Below are positions 48,437-57,898 of a stretch of DNA of 64,000 nt, piece by piece; position 1 is the stretch's first letter, and every line of letters starts with the position of its first letter. The notes below the pieces were generated by a model. That model was not told where the DNA came from, searched no databases, and was given only the letters and a program-made list of their open reading frames with translations. The stretch comes from Patella vulgata (Eukaryota > Mollusca > Gastropoda > Patellidae): positions 69,105,431 through 69,169,430 of the forward strand of contig NC_065882.2 in NCBI RefSeq assembly GCF_932274485.2, in the 5' to 3' direction. Position numbers and translations under genes: made by a program.

Positions 48437-49866
48437 GCCAACAGTGAGGCTGATGTCCCCCGCCGAAATTGCAAAATAAATAGATGACACATATTAATTA
48501 ATCGCACATTTATTTTTTTCACTAAGTTTCATCACTCTCTATCAGATAGAATCAAGATTATCTTGTCCCAAACCATCGACAAATGAAATCGATTAGCTCT
48601 GCTTAGCTTCAGCTCGAAATGTTAATTATTGAACTCAGTCAAGACATTCACCTAATGAACATCTACATGTACATCAAGTTTAAACATTCACCTAATAGAC
48701 ACCTATGCCAAGTTTGAACATCCTACCTCAATTAGAAGGAGAGTTATTGTGTTCCAAAGTTTCGACCAATCAAATTCCTTATCACTCTGCTTACCCTCAG
48801 CAAAAAATGTTCATTATCGAACTTAGTTAAGGTATTCATATAATAAATCTATACACCAAGTGTCCTCACTTTCACTTAATTAGAACCAAAGTTATCGTGT
48901 CCCAAAGCATCAAACAATCAAACTGCTTATCTCTGCTTACCCTAAGCAGAAAATTCCCATCTTCAAACTCCATCAAGGCATTCACCTAATTGACACCTAC
49001 GCCAAGTGTGACATTCTACCTCAATTAAAATGAGAGTTATTGTGTTCCAAAGTCTCGACCAATCAAATTGCTTATCGCTCTGCTTACCCTAAGCAGAAAA
49101 TGTTCATCTTCGAACTCCATCAAGGCATTGGCCTAATAAACACCTACACCAAGTTTGAACATTCTAGCTCAATTAGAAGCTGAGTTATTGTGTTCCAAAG
49201 TCTCGGCCGATCAAATTGCTTATCGCTCTGCTTACCCTGAGCAGAAAATGCTCATTATGGAACTTAGTCAAGGTATTGATGTAATGATACACCAAGTTTC
49301 ATCACTCTGTCTTAATTAGAACTAAAGTTATCGTGTCCCAAAGCGAGAGAGAGAGAGAGAAATGGGGTTTAACGTCCACTCGACACAAACTAGGTCATTT
49401 CGGGACTAACATATGGTTTAATTTTATTTCAATAATTCGCTTGCGCATAGGGGTCTTTAGCAGTGGGGGGAAACTGAAGGACCCGGAGAAAACCCACGAG
49501 GTTGGACAGGCGCCCCTACTCCTTGTCAAGTACAACCGGGGATTCGAAACCACGCCAGTCGACTCAATGACAGACTTTATGATACAGCGCGCGCACGCTA
49601 ACCATTCAGCCATCCAACCCCCCGTGTCCCAAAGCATCAACCAATCAAATTGCTTATATCTGCTTACCCTAAGCCGAAAATGCTCATCTTCGAACTCCAT
49701 CAAGGCATTGACCTAATAAACACCTACACCAAGTTTGAACATTCTAGCTCAATTAGAAGGAGAGTTATTGTGTCCCAAAAAGTGTGACGAACACACAGAC
49801 GGACGGACGTCAGGACGGACAGGGGCGACGGCATAATACGTCCACATGAAAATGTAGGCGTATAAA
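48437..49866 (-). mobile_element. Pearl-like element with ~145-bp tandem cores, split by a SINE
   Basis: Cores share GAGTTATTGTGTTCCAAAGT, CAATCAAATTGCTTATCGCT, CTGCTTACCCTAAGCAGAAA and CACCAAGTTTGAACATTCTA. Copies of the first block start near 48741, 48889, 49034, 49182, 49325 and 49762. The right end has GACGGACGGACGTCAGGACG, then ACAGGGGCGACGGCATAATA and the hairpin ACGTCCACATGAAAATGTAGGCGTAT. The (ACGG)n motif and tandem cores are known marks of bivalve pearl elements. It cuts the LINE that follows. Confidence 0.85.
49332..49635 (-). mobile_element. Full-length tRNA-derived SINE with 13-bp target duplication
   Basis: CGTGTCCCAAAGC at 49332-49344 and 49623-49635 bounds the SINE at 49345-49622. 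On the minus strand: A-box TGGCTGAATGGTTAGC, B-box GGTTTCGAATCCCC, CCAACCTCGTGGGTTTTCTC and a (TC)n tail. It sits inside a core of the pearl-like array. The same insertion is in unit 2, so it predates the duplication. Confidence 0.95.
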
Positions 49867-52140
49867 AAGGGAGTGTTTAAATTTAGCTTTTCTGGAAAGT
49901 TGCAAGCAGGTAATAAATTTCCACCATATTCAGCCATAATGAATTCATATGGTATGAGCCATGTTTGGACAGGTGACTGGTATATTTTTTTAATCCAAAA
50001 TATGCTATTACATATTAGGAATTCTCTTAAGTCAATCATTTTTAATCCTCAATTTTTATTGTTCTGTATAAGAATATCTCGCTTTATTCTATCAGGTCCG
50101 TTCCATATAAATTTGTAAAATATTGAATTTAGTTTTTGAATAATAGAATCCGACACTGGATTAACAGTTGCCGGGTAAAGAATTTTTGAAATACAAAATG
50201 TTTTAATTATTTGTGTTTTTCCAATTAAAGATAATTTATGTTTATCCCATACTTTTAATATTTGTTCTATTTCAGTTATTTTATTTGTAAAATTTAATTC
50301 ATCGGTAATATAAGAGTGTCTTTTGAAAAATGTATCCAGAGAATTTTTATGAATTTTTCGCAAAAAACTATACCGGTTGTTTTTAAATTTTTGCATTAAA
50401 TTCATATCACAGCTATTTAAATCTATCGCCTCTGTTTTGTTAACGTTAATGTAAGTCCCGACACTAAACTAAATAAAAAGTCTCAATATCTCATACAAAT
50501 GTCTTGCAGAGCTGCAACTTGTATGGATTTAGGACCAAATTTTATTCCATTTATATTCACATCGTCTCTAATAGCGTATAATATCAGTTCTATGATCAAA
50601 TTAAAAAGATTGGATGACATTGAATCGCGTCGTCGAACACCCTTATATGAAAATAAGGGGTTGTAAATCCATTGTTTTTAACTGTCTATTAAAGTTACGT
50701 CCGAAACCGTATTAAAGTTTGTATTAAAAAATCGTGGTTTATGCTATCGAAGGCTTTTTGGAAATCTATAGCCAAAAGAAAGCCTATTATTCTTTTTTCT
50801 TTTGCAGGGTCAAGCAGTCGGAAATAATACGGGTATTTTCATGAATGTGGCGACCAGGTATAAACGCGGATTGGTTAGGGTGTATTAAAAGGTTCAAAAA
50901 TGGTTTTAATCTGTTCGACAAAACTTTGCTCATCAACTTTACATCGACATTAACAAGCGTAATGGGTCTCCAGTTAGTTAAGCACGTTCTATCTTTATTA
51001 CCTTTAGGAATGAGTTTAATAACTGATTGACGTTGTGTTACGGATAAAGATTCTTCTTCAAAACTACAGTTATATGATTCTAATAATAATACATAAATAT
51101 TAGGCCAAAAATGTCGATAAAATTCAATTGTGATACCATCATTTCCTGGAGATTTATTTATTTTAAACGAGTTTAAGGCCTTCTGAAGTTTGAAGTAGTC
51201 AATTTTGAATTCAAATAAATCCTTCTGATATTCATTAAGCCTTTCTACAGGTCTATAATTTGTTATAAAATTATTTTCCCCTTTAAAACACGAATCTCTC
51301 AAAGCATATAAGTTTTTATAAAATAAAAATATTTCATCCGATATTTCAATGGGATCAAATATAATAGAATCGTCTGATTTTTTAAGCTTTTCTATTGTAG
51401 TAGCACGCTTTCTTTCTTTTTCTAAGTTTATAACTGATTTTTTGTGTTTTTTTCACCGCTTTCATACCAGTTTTGTTGGACCTAATAATTGCTCATCAAT
51501 GTAAATGTTGTCTAATGATTGTTTAACCTCAGTAAACTATATTGATCATAAAGTTTTTCGATAATTTTGTTGTCACTAGGTTCCTGTTTACTGATAAGGG
51601 ATTCAAGCTCGATCAGTTTCTCAGCAAGGCTATTTTTTACAGCTTTTTAAAGTTTTGTTTTCTTTTTGGAATATTCTATAGAAAATTCCTTTATCTTAAA
51701 TTTAATGTAGTCCCATAAACCATTTTTATTTTGTTTGTCAAAATATTTACTTTTCCATATCGGTATAGATGATTTTATCAATTTAATATATGTTTTGTCT
51801 TTTGTTAACGAAGAGTTAAATATCCATAGATTTGGTCCGTGAGGATAATTAGTTATTTTGATATGTATATAAATTGAGGAATGATCAGTGAAAGAAGTTG
51901 GTTTTAATGTACATTGTTTCCAAGTAAAACGCCTATTATTTTTATTTAAAATTCTGAATATATCTAATAGGTTATAATAATTAATTATATTGACTATGGC
52001 ATTTTGGCCTTTTCGTTTCAGTTTATAATTTCCGCCATATCTATCAAGTTGAACATTTAGGACATTGTTAAAATCTCCGCCAATTACAATTGAGAACGAG
52101 TCAAGTTTACCACATAGCTGCTGCAAAGATTTAAGTAATC
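49867..52140 (-). mobile_element. L1/Tx1-like LINE fragment, degraded
   Basis: Minus-strand order: endonuclease (52126-51647: VIGGDFNNVLN, LDRYGG, FTDHSS), reverse transcriptase (51380-50741: NKSPGNDGITIEFYRHFW, IKLIPKGNKD, NWRPITLVNVDVKLMSKVLS, NQSAFIPGRHI, AIDFQKAFDSI) and the carboxy-terminal region (50405-49867: HKLSLIGKTQIIKTFCISKI, FIWNG, AEYGGNLLP). The endonuclease lacks the SR(I/L)DYFL segment normally before the SDHS motif, the YADD reverse-transcriptase motif was not seen, and the frame shifts several times. Its 3' end is cut by the pearl-like element. Inactive. Confidence 0.85.
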
Positions 52141-52156
52141 TTGTATAATAAGTGTA

Positions 52157-53203
52157 CAGGGCCCAATTCCTATAAAATTCTTAGACACGTTCTTGTGCTT
52201 CGATTTTAAGTAGACTTTGCATTTAAGTAAACTTATCGTATTTTGTGTTCCCAGAAAATTCTTAAGAACGTTCTTGTGCTTAGATTTTAAGTAGACTTTA
52301 GTGTAAGCACAAGCACGTTATTATGTTGGTCCGGCGTCCACAATTTCCTGTGAACGCTCTAGAGGCTAAAAAATATCCGACCGATTGACTTTAAAATTAT
52401 ACTTAGTGTTTAAGGTCACGAGACGAAGAATCCTATTGATTTTCTAGAATTTCCGATAATTACTGCCAGAATTATGACCCTTGATCACTTTGAAATATCG
52501 TGTGGACGCTCTAAAGGCTAAAGTTAATATCCGATTGATTTTAAATTTATACACAGTGTTTAAGGTCGTGATACGAAGAGAATTCCTGTGATTTTCCGAT
52601 AACTACTACCGGAGTTATTGCACTTGATCACTTTGAAAAATCTTATGGATGCTCTGGAGACCAAAGTTATTATCCGATTGACTTTTAGATTGATAAACAG
52701 AGTTTAGGTCTTGAGACGAACAAGTATATTGATTTTCAATGAATTTTGATAACTTGGAACAGCTAAATCCATGATATTTCGTATACTAAACGTTGGCATG
52801 GGGCAGGACTAAAAGCCAAACAATTTCTAATAATTTTCGGATAATTACTTAATGATCTGTTACTCTTAGACTAAATAGTGGGACGACTTAGCTGTTGTGG
52901 GCGTATGTTTCATTGCCTGGCAACCTATCTGTTTTTAGCTTGTGGCACATTTTATATGTGTATGCATCTGAATCGACTATTTATGACATAATTCGCATAC
53001 CAAAATTGTTTTTATGACGTTAGAGAGCATCGTAGTATCAGTTTAACAGTCACAATGTGCTTAGACCCGTACTTGACTTGTTCTTACGTAAGAACGGTCT
53101 TGAGAATTTTCTAGAGACGGTATTTTATAAAGTTTCTTACGTAAGTAAAAGTGAAGCATGACTTTGTGCTTACTTATAAGAATTTTCTAGGAACTGGGCC
53201 CTA
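52157..53203. mobile_element. Palindromic-ended element (hAT-like MITE?) holding a pearl-like insert
   Basis: The left end CAGGGCCCAATTCCTATAAA and the right end TTCTAGGAACTGGGCCCT are inverse, and subterminal blocks repeat TTCTTGTGCTTAGATTTTAA and CTTACGTAAG. A CAGGG start is common in hAT elements, but no 8-bp duplication was confirmed. A pearl-like insert occupies about 52325-52935. Confidence 0.65.
52325..52935 (+). mobile_element. Pearl-like element with three ~155-bp cores
   Basis: Cores repeat GTGAACGCTCTAGAGGCTAA, TATCCGATTGATTTTAAATT, CCGATAATTACTGCCAGAAT and GACCCTTGATCACTTTGAAA. The right end GGACGACTTAGCTGTTGTGG then GCGTATGTTTC is the family terminus. Related to 28220-28812. Confidence 0.75.
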
Positions 53204-53214
53204 GTTTCGCTTTA

Positions 53215-53970
53215 GTTTTTTTTATATTTTACGTTGACATTTATTGCTTTAAATCTTCTTAGTGCTAAAACGGAAAATGTGACCTTTTGACCTTCGGGGT
53301 CACAAAGAACAAAGGTGAATTTAGCTGTTTTACATTTTTATTGAAAGAGTGATTACTTTCGATCATTTTTTAACTTATTTTCATCATACAAGAATGGCTG
53401 CGCATTCAATTTCAGTGCAAATGAACTCATTTGACCTTTGGCCCCGAATACTTCGAAAACGTCCCAACGTTGGACTGATTACCACTCGGCATCGAATTCT
53501 ACTCGAAATTTTACTATAGAAGAGTTAGGTCTGTTTTTTTTCCCATTTGATGGACACCCCTCCGCACTGAGCCTCCGGAATAACAGTCTATTTCTGGATT
53601 AACTCATCTTTGGCTTTGGGGATATAAATATCACTATCTCTGTTGAGTTTTGGTTTTGGTTGGTGTCTTTTTATTTAGACAGACTCCACCAACCTACCTT
53701 CGGGTTTTCTTTGGGTGTATTGTGATGTTTTGGTTTTTTTAAGCTGACCAGTTTACTCTATGGTGTGAGCCATTGGTTATGCCTGTGGATTTATGCTCGT
53801 TGATGCGGAAACGTCGTTTAGTTTCGCCCATATGTTTTTTTTAGTTTATTTTGGTTGAATAGGTATGACCGACTGTATTTAATACTCACATAGAGGGACA
53901 AATTCTTAGCTCAAACACTACATTCATAACCATCCACAACTTGACCACATTTGGGGGATTCTGGTTACAT
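53215..53970 (-). repeat. Right arm of ~750-bp inverted repeat pair
   Basis: Reverse complement of 47688-48436. The outer end GGGGGATTCTGGTTACAT mirrors ATGTAACCAGAATC. At its outer edge it meets another pearl-like end (53972). Confidence 0.9.
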
Positions 53971-53971
53971 T

Positions 53972-54885
53972 TTAATACGTCCACATTCATAATGGACGTA
54001 TTATACCGTCGCCCCTGGCTCTCTGTGTGTATGTATGTATATATGTATGTGTGTCTGTTGGTCGCGTACAGGGCGCAATTCTTACTCGATTTTCTTCAAA
54101 CTTTGTATACGTATTCCCTATATATATTTCTTTGTGTCTCTGTGAGAATTGCCTACAGGCCACGATTCTTAATGGATTGTCTTTGAACTTGGGATATGTA
54201 TTCCTTACAGCCTAAGGACGACAACTGCATGTCCCGACCCCCAGGGACAGAGCCACGCCCAATTTTTATGTTTATCGTTTACAGGCCGGAATTCTGAATG
54301 GATCAACTTAGTACTTGGCATATGTTTTCCTTATAGCCTAAGGACATCAACTATTGACTTTGGTGAATGCCTTGACCCCCAGAAGCAGAGCCACGCCCAA
54401 CCTTTGCCTTTACCGCCCAAAGGCCACAATTCTGAATGGATTCTCTTGGAACTTTGTATACTTATTCCTTATACCCTAAGGACGGCAACTATTGATGTTG
54501 TCATTTCAATTACAGGATGGTGCCTGTTTATATTGTTTCCATATCCAACCCCCACGGGCAGAGCCACGCCCATTTTTTGTATTTATCGTCTACAGGCTGC
54601 AATTCTGAATGGATCATCTTGGAACTTTGCATATTTATTCCTTATACCATAAAGACAGCAACTATTTATTTTGATGCTGGCCCCGACCTCCTGGGGCAGT
54701 GTCACACCCACTTTTTTGTTAGTATTTTGTCTGTAAATTTGGCAAAACAAACCCGACGCTTAGCCTTCTTTGCTTTTGATCATATTACAGCCATTTCATA
54801 TTCCATTCTCTTCATTTTAAAAAGTACCATATCAGTCAAAGCTGGAATGTGGACGTATATAGCAGCGTTAGCGATGCTCTTGTTT
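53972..54885 (+). mobile_element. Pearl-like element with ~127-175-bp cores
   Basis: It begins AATACGTCCACATTCATAAT, GGACGTATTATACCGTCGCC, then GTAT-rich microsatellite. Cores repeat GCCACAATTCTGAATGGAT, TTCCTTATACCCTAAGGACG and CAGAGCCACGCCCA near 54156, 54283, 54420 and 54595. It ends GGAATGTGGACGTATATAGC. The core sequence is unlike the other arrays in the window, although the ends are related. Confidence 0.78.
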
Positions 54886-55420
54886 ATCTAGAGATTGCTC
54901 TTCGGTCGAAACACAAATTATTTATGCAAGTGTTTTTATTATTTTTTTTTTTTTGAGTGGGGGTGAGGGGGCGGCGATTAAGTCAGTTTGTGTAGCTAAA
55001 ACTGTAAATGGTGTAAAGATTCTGTCAACGTAGATGTTGTTGGCCTCCGTGGATCTATTTATTACATAAAAATTGGGTCATTTTTGACAGGCAGGAAGTG
55101 TTTTACGGATGGGACAAAAATAATCTCAGAATGTTCTTATCTCGGTTATTTCTCAACGGATATTCTTCGGGTTTTCATTTTTTCGATTATTTGGACGAAT
55201 CCCACATGGGCTCTGACTGACGGTATTTCCATATTCGGAAGTTCACTCGATTAAAGTTATTATCAAAGATTTGCGAAAGTTTTCTTCGTCATTTTTTCGA
55301 CATGCAAGATGGCATATCTCCGTCACTATTTGATGTATCAAGTTGAAACTTGGTAGGAATGAGGAACACATCGATGACTTCAAAATTGCATAAAATATTT
55401 TGTGACGGCTTCCGGAGATT
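54886..55420. other. Non-coding stretch near the end of unit 1
   Basis: Contains a T-run and G-rich tract (54935-54972) and otherwise nothing recognised. Confidence 0.5.
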
Positions 55421-55722
55421 ACCGAGGCCTTCCGATTTTCCCCGGATATGAATAGTTCTCTCCATTTTAAAAAAGACAAAAAAAATGACATATGGTGGCG
55501 TTAGCCCCATAAAGTATCTTCCATTTTCAAAGATCTTGTTCCATAATCTTTTTAACCGCTTGGCCGCCGTATTGGATTTTACAAAAAACATTCAATTCGA
55601 TATCCAGCCGCCTTTTTATTTCCGATTTTGGAAACTGTTTTGGCGGGGGGGGGGGAGAACCTAGTCCTGGCGGCAACAGTTCTTAGGGGCCGATTTTTGA
55701 ATTTCGAGCCTTCCGATTTTGT
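55421..55722 (+). repeat. Dispersed repeat at the duplication junction
   Basis: It matches 32169-32460 in order: CCGATTTTCCCCGGATATGA, AGATCTTGTTCCATAATCTT, ATCCAGCCGCC, TTAGGGGCCGATTTTT. It runs up to GATTTTGTT, which is also the first sequence of the duplicated unit. Confidence 0.8.
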
Positions 55723-56520
55723 TCATAATGTTTTTGCAAAAGGGAGGTAAAATTAATCATATTTATTGTATTGGTACTTCAAGAAATCAGTGATTAAACA
55801 GCTAGATTAACATGGGGTCCCATGCTCGGTCGGGCAAGCTCAATTGCAATCACAATGTTCGGTAAAAAATGGTAAAATGTGTTCAGTACGATTCATTTAT
55901 CGGGTTAGTAGACCGGAGGTATTTTTTAGAAGTTGATCACACCTGTGACTATTGACGCTGCCCGATTTATTCCGGCGCAATAAGGACCGTCACGAAATAA
56001 ATCGCTAATAAAATCGACCTCGGCTCCAATTATGTTTTTTTTTTTACATTTGTCCGATGAATGCATGCAACTGCAAGAGGTGACCACAGAGTGGGGTTTC
56101 AGTTGGACCACTTTTTAGTTTCAGAACTTACAGGCCGAAACAGCAGTTCTAATTTTCAAAATTTATATTTCGAAAAAAAAAAAACAAACAAAAAAACAAC
56201 CAACCAAACACTCACTCGTCTCCAAAGCCTATGATGGGAAAGATTGTGTGTACTATGTCCATTTTCAATGACTTTACTAGAGTTATGCCCTTCAGAAGTT
56301 ATCAACCGATTTCTATTTGATATTTCCATGTGTCGTCGTCACTCGCTGTTTTTTTCCGGGGAGTTTGTCATAAAATTTCGAAAGTACGGTAGATATTTTG
56401 AAAATGTTATCTTCTTGCAACAAGTAAATAGTTTGTGATCCAATCAGATATTTGAAGGTGTAAGTAATTATGACGGAAAAATCAAAATTGTGCTAAACTC
56501 GTTTCATGTTTGTTTTGTAG

Positions 56521-57311
56521 GAGAAGAGGACAACCGAAGACATCTACTACCTATTTGCAAAAGATTATCCAAATCAAAACCTTGGGATACCTCATCACCA
56601 ACAGGTTATGCTTCAAAGGGAAAATATTTCCCTACGTTTTGTCAAATTAACAAAACCGATGAGGATATTAAAACATGTTTGATAAATACAACTGTAATAT
56701 TTACTGGAGATTCTACAACAAGGCATTGGTTTATTAGGTTAAAGAAATTTATAGAATGTACGCAAACTGTTGGCACATCGGATTTTAATGGGTGGACGCG
56801 GGTTGCAGAATGCGAAAACAAAAGAATGAACTTGAAAGTTCAATGGAGACCCCATAATCTCCCAATTACAAGTCTTGAAAAGCTTTCCAACGAAAAGAGA
56901 TTCAGAGCCAAATCGATTGCTCTTTTATTGGATGATATACCGGCCGAAGGAAGATATATATTTGTTATTCATCTGTTTGCCCATTTTTCCCGGCATCACT
57001 ACTATGTTATTCGTGAAAGACTTCGCCACATTACCATGACTCTGCGCCGTGCTTTGGATCGCAATGAGAACTTGTTTGTAGCCGTGAAAGGCCCTCACAT
57101 GTATTATACAGGTTGGATGCCAGCGGTCAACGATTATACGGGACCGTTTGTAGAAAGAGTGCTAATGAACGAATTCGCAGAATTTCGGAACCGAGTTGCA
57201 TATTTAGATTTTTGGGATATGTCCAGTGCTTATGGTAATAAGGACATACACCCCACAGATCCTATGCTGTGGAACATGCTACGACTGTTATTTGGCTATA
57301 CTTGTCCTTAA
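56521..57311 (+). CDS. Duplicate NXPE-like terminal exon (unit 2), orphan or alternative
   Basis: An intact copy of the PC-esterase exon: same acceptor (TTTGTTTTGTAG), same phase 1 entry, same GDST and KDIHPTD motifs, same stop. It differs from exon 4 by two bases in 791 (one Thr to Pro, one silent). No copies of exons 1-3 lie between 43272 and 56520, because the duplicated unit starts after exon 3. It could be spliced from exon 3 (40787) as an alternative terminal exon, be unexpressed, or be an unmerged allele. Confidence 0.88.
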
Positions 57312-57471
57312 AAAAAATTAAAATCTAACCATGCAATTTTCGTACGCCAACATTTGCAAGTTTTTCAGGATTAATGTAAACGAGCCAACTAAGTCATTCT
57401 ATTAGTATTTACATGTAGTTTACATTTCAACAATATCTATTTACGGACGATTAACAAAGATCAATAACAAA

Positions 57472-57477
57472 AATAAA
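57472..57477 (+). promoter_or_regulatory. Candidate polyadenylation signal of the duplicate exon
   Basis: AATAAA in the same place as in unit 1, so the duplicate exon keeps a usable 3' end signal. Confidence 0.45.
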
Positions 57478-57898
57478 TTTAGACCCTTTAGTGGTTAGAA
57501 GTTGCATAGCCTACTGAAGATATTCGTCCGCAACCCAGCTCGAGAAACTGAATATTATGTTTAAGGCCCAGCTTCACTGTAGTTTTGTTGGTTTTATTTA
57601 TTTTTTTCGTGCTTGTGGGGGGGGGGGACTGAATTATGCATCAGATCGGCTGTTTTGTTTTATTATTTTAACATATCAAATTAAATGAGATCTAGCGCGT
57701 TCTTTGTAGGCCTTGCTTTAATTTTTTTTATCTTCCCTTATAAATCTGGTCTTCATAGTGTTACACAATTTAGTAATGCCATAGCACATTATAGCAAGAA
57801 GAGATAACCCCCCAAGAGTTGGCCTCAAACCGGATTCTGATGATAATATGGGCTAATAGCTGTGTGAACAGTCATAGTATCAGGTTATATATAATATA

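Larger units (their letters stand above)
41081..55715. repeat. Tandem segmental duplication, unit 1 (14.6 kb)
   Basis: The sequence from 41081 (ATTTTGTTCATAATG) recurs from 55716 in the same order and orientation to the window end. It contains the NXPE-like terminal exon, a Tc1-like element, pearl-like elements, two inverted 750-bp repeats, a SINE and a LINE. Relative offsets stay at 14.01-14.04 kb after a 595-bp unit-1-only stretch. Differences are scattered substitutions and small indels, so the copies are recent but not identical. Confidence 0.93.

Noticed and set aside
49539-49622. A functional tRNA gene
   Set aside because: A and B boxes are present, but the cloverleaf is degraded and the unit continues into a SINE body with target duplications.
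48500-49800. Regular ~145-bp repeats as a possible CRISPR-like array
   Set aside because: Repeats are contiguous without unique spacers, far too long, and lie in an animal genome inside a pearl-like element.
49749-50039. Minus-strand frame as an independent gene
   Set aside because: Its first half is the LINE carboxy-terminal region, and it then reads into the pearl-like terminus.
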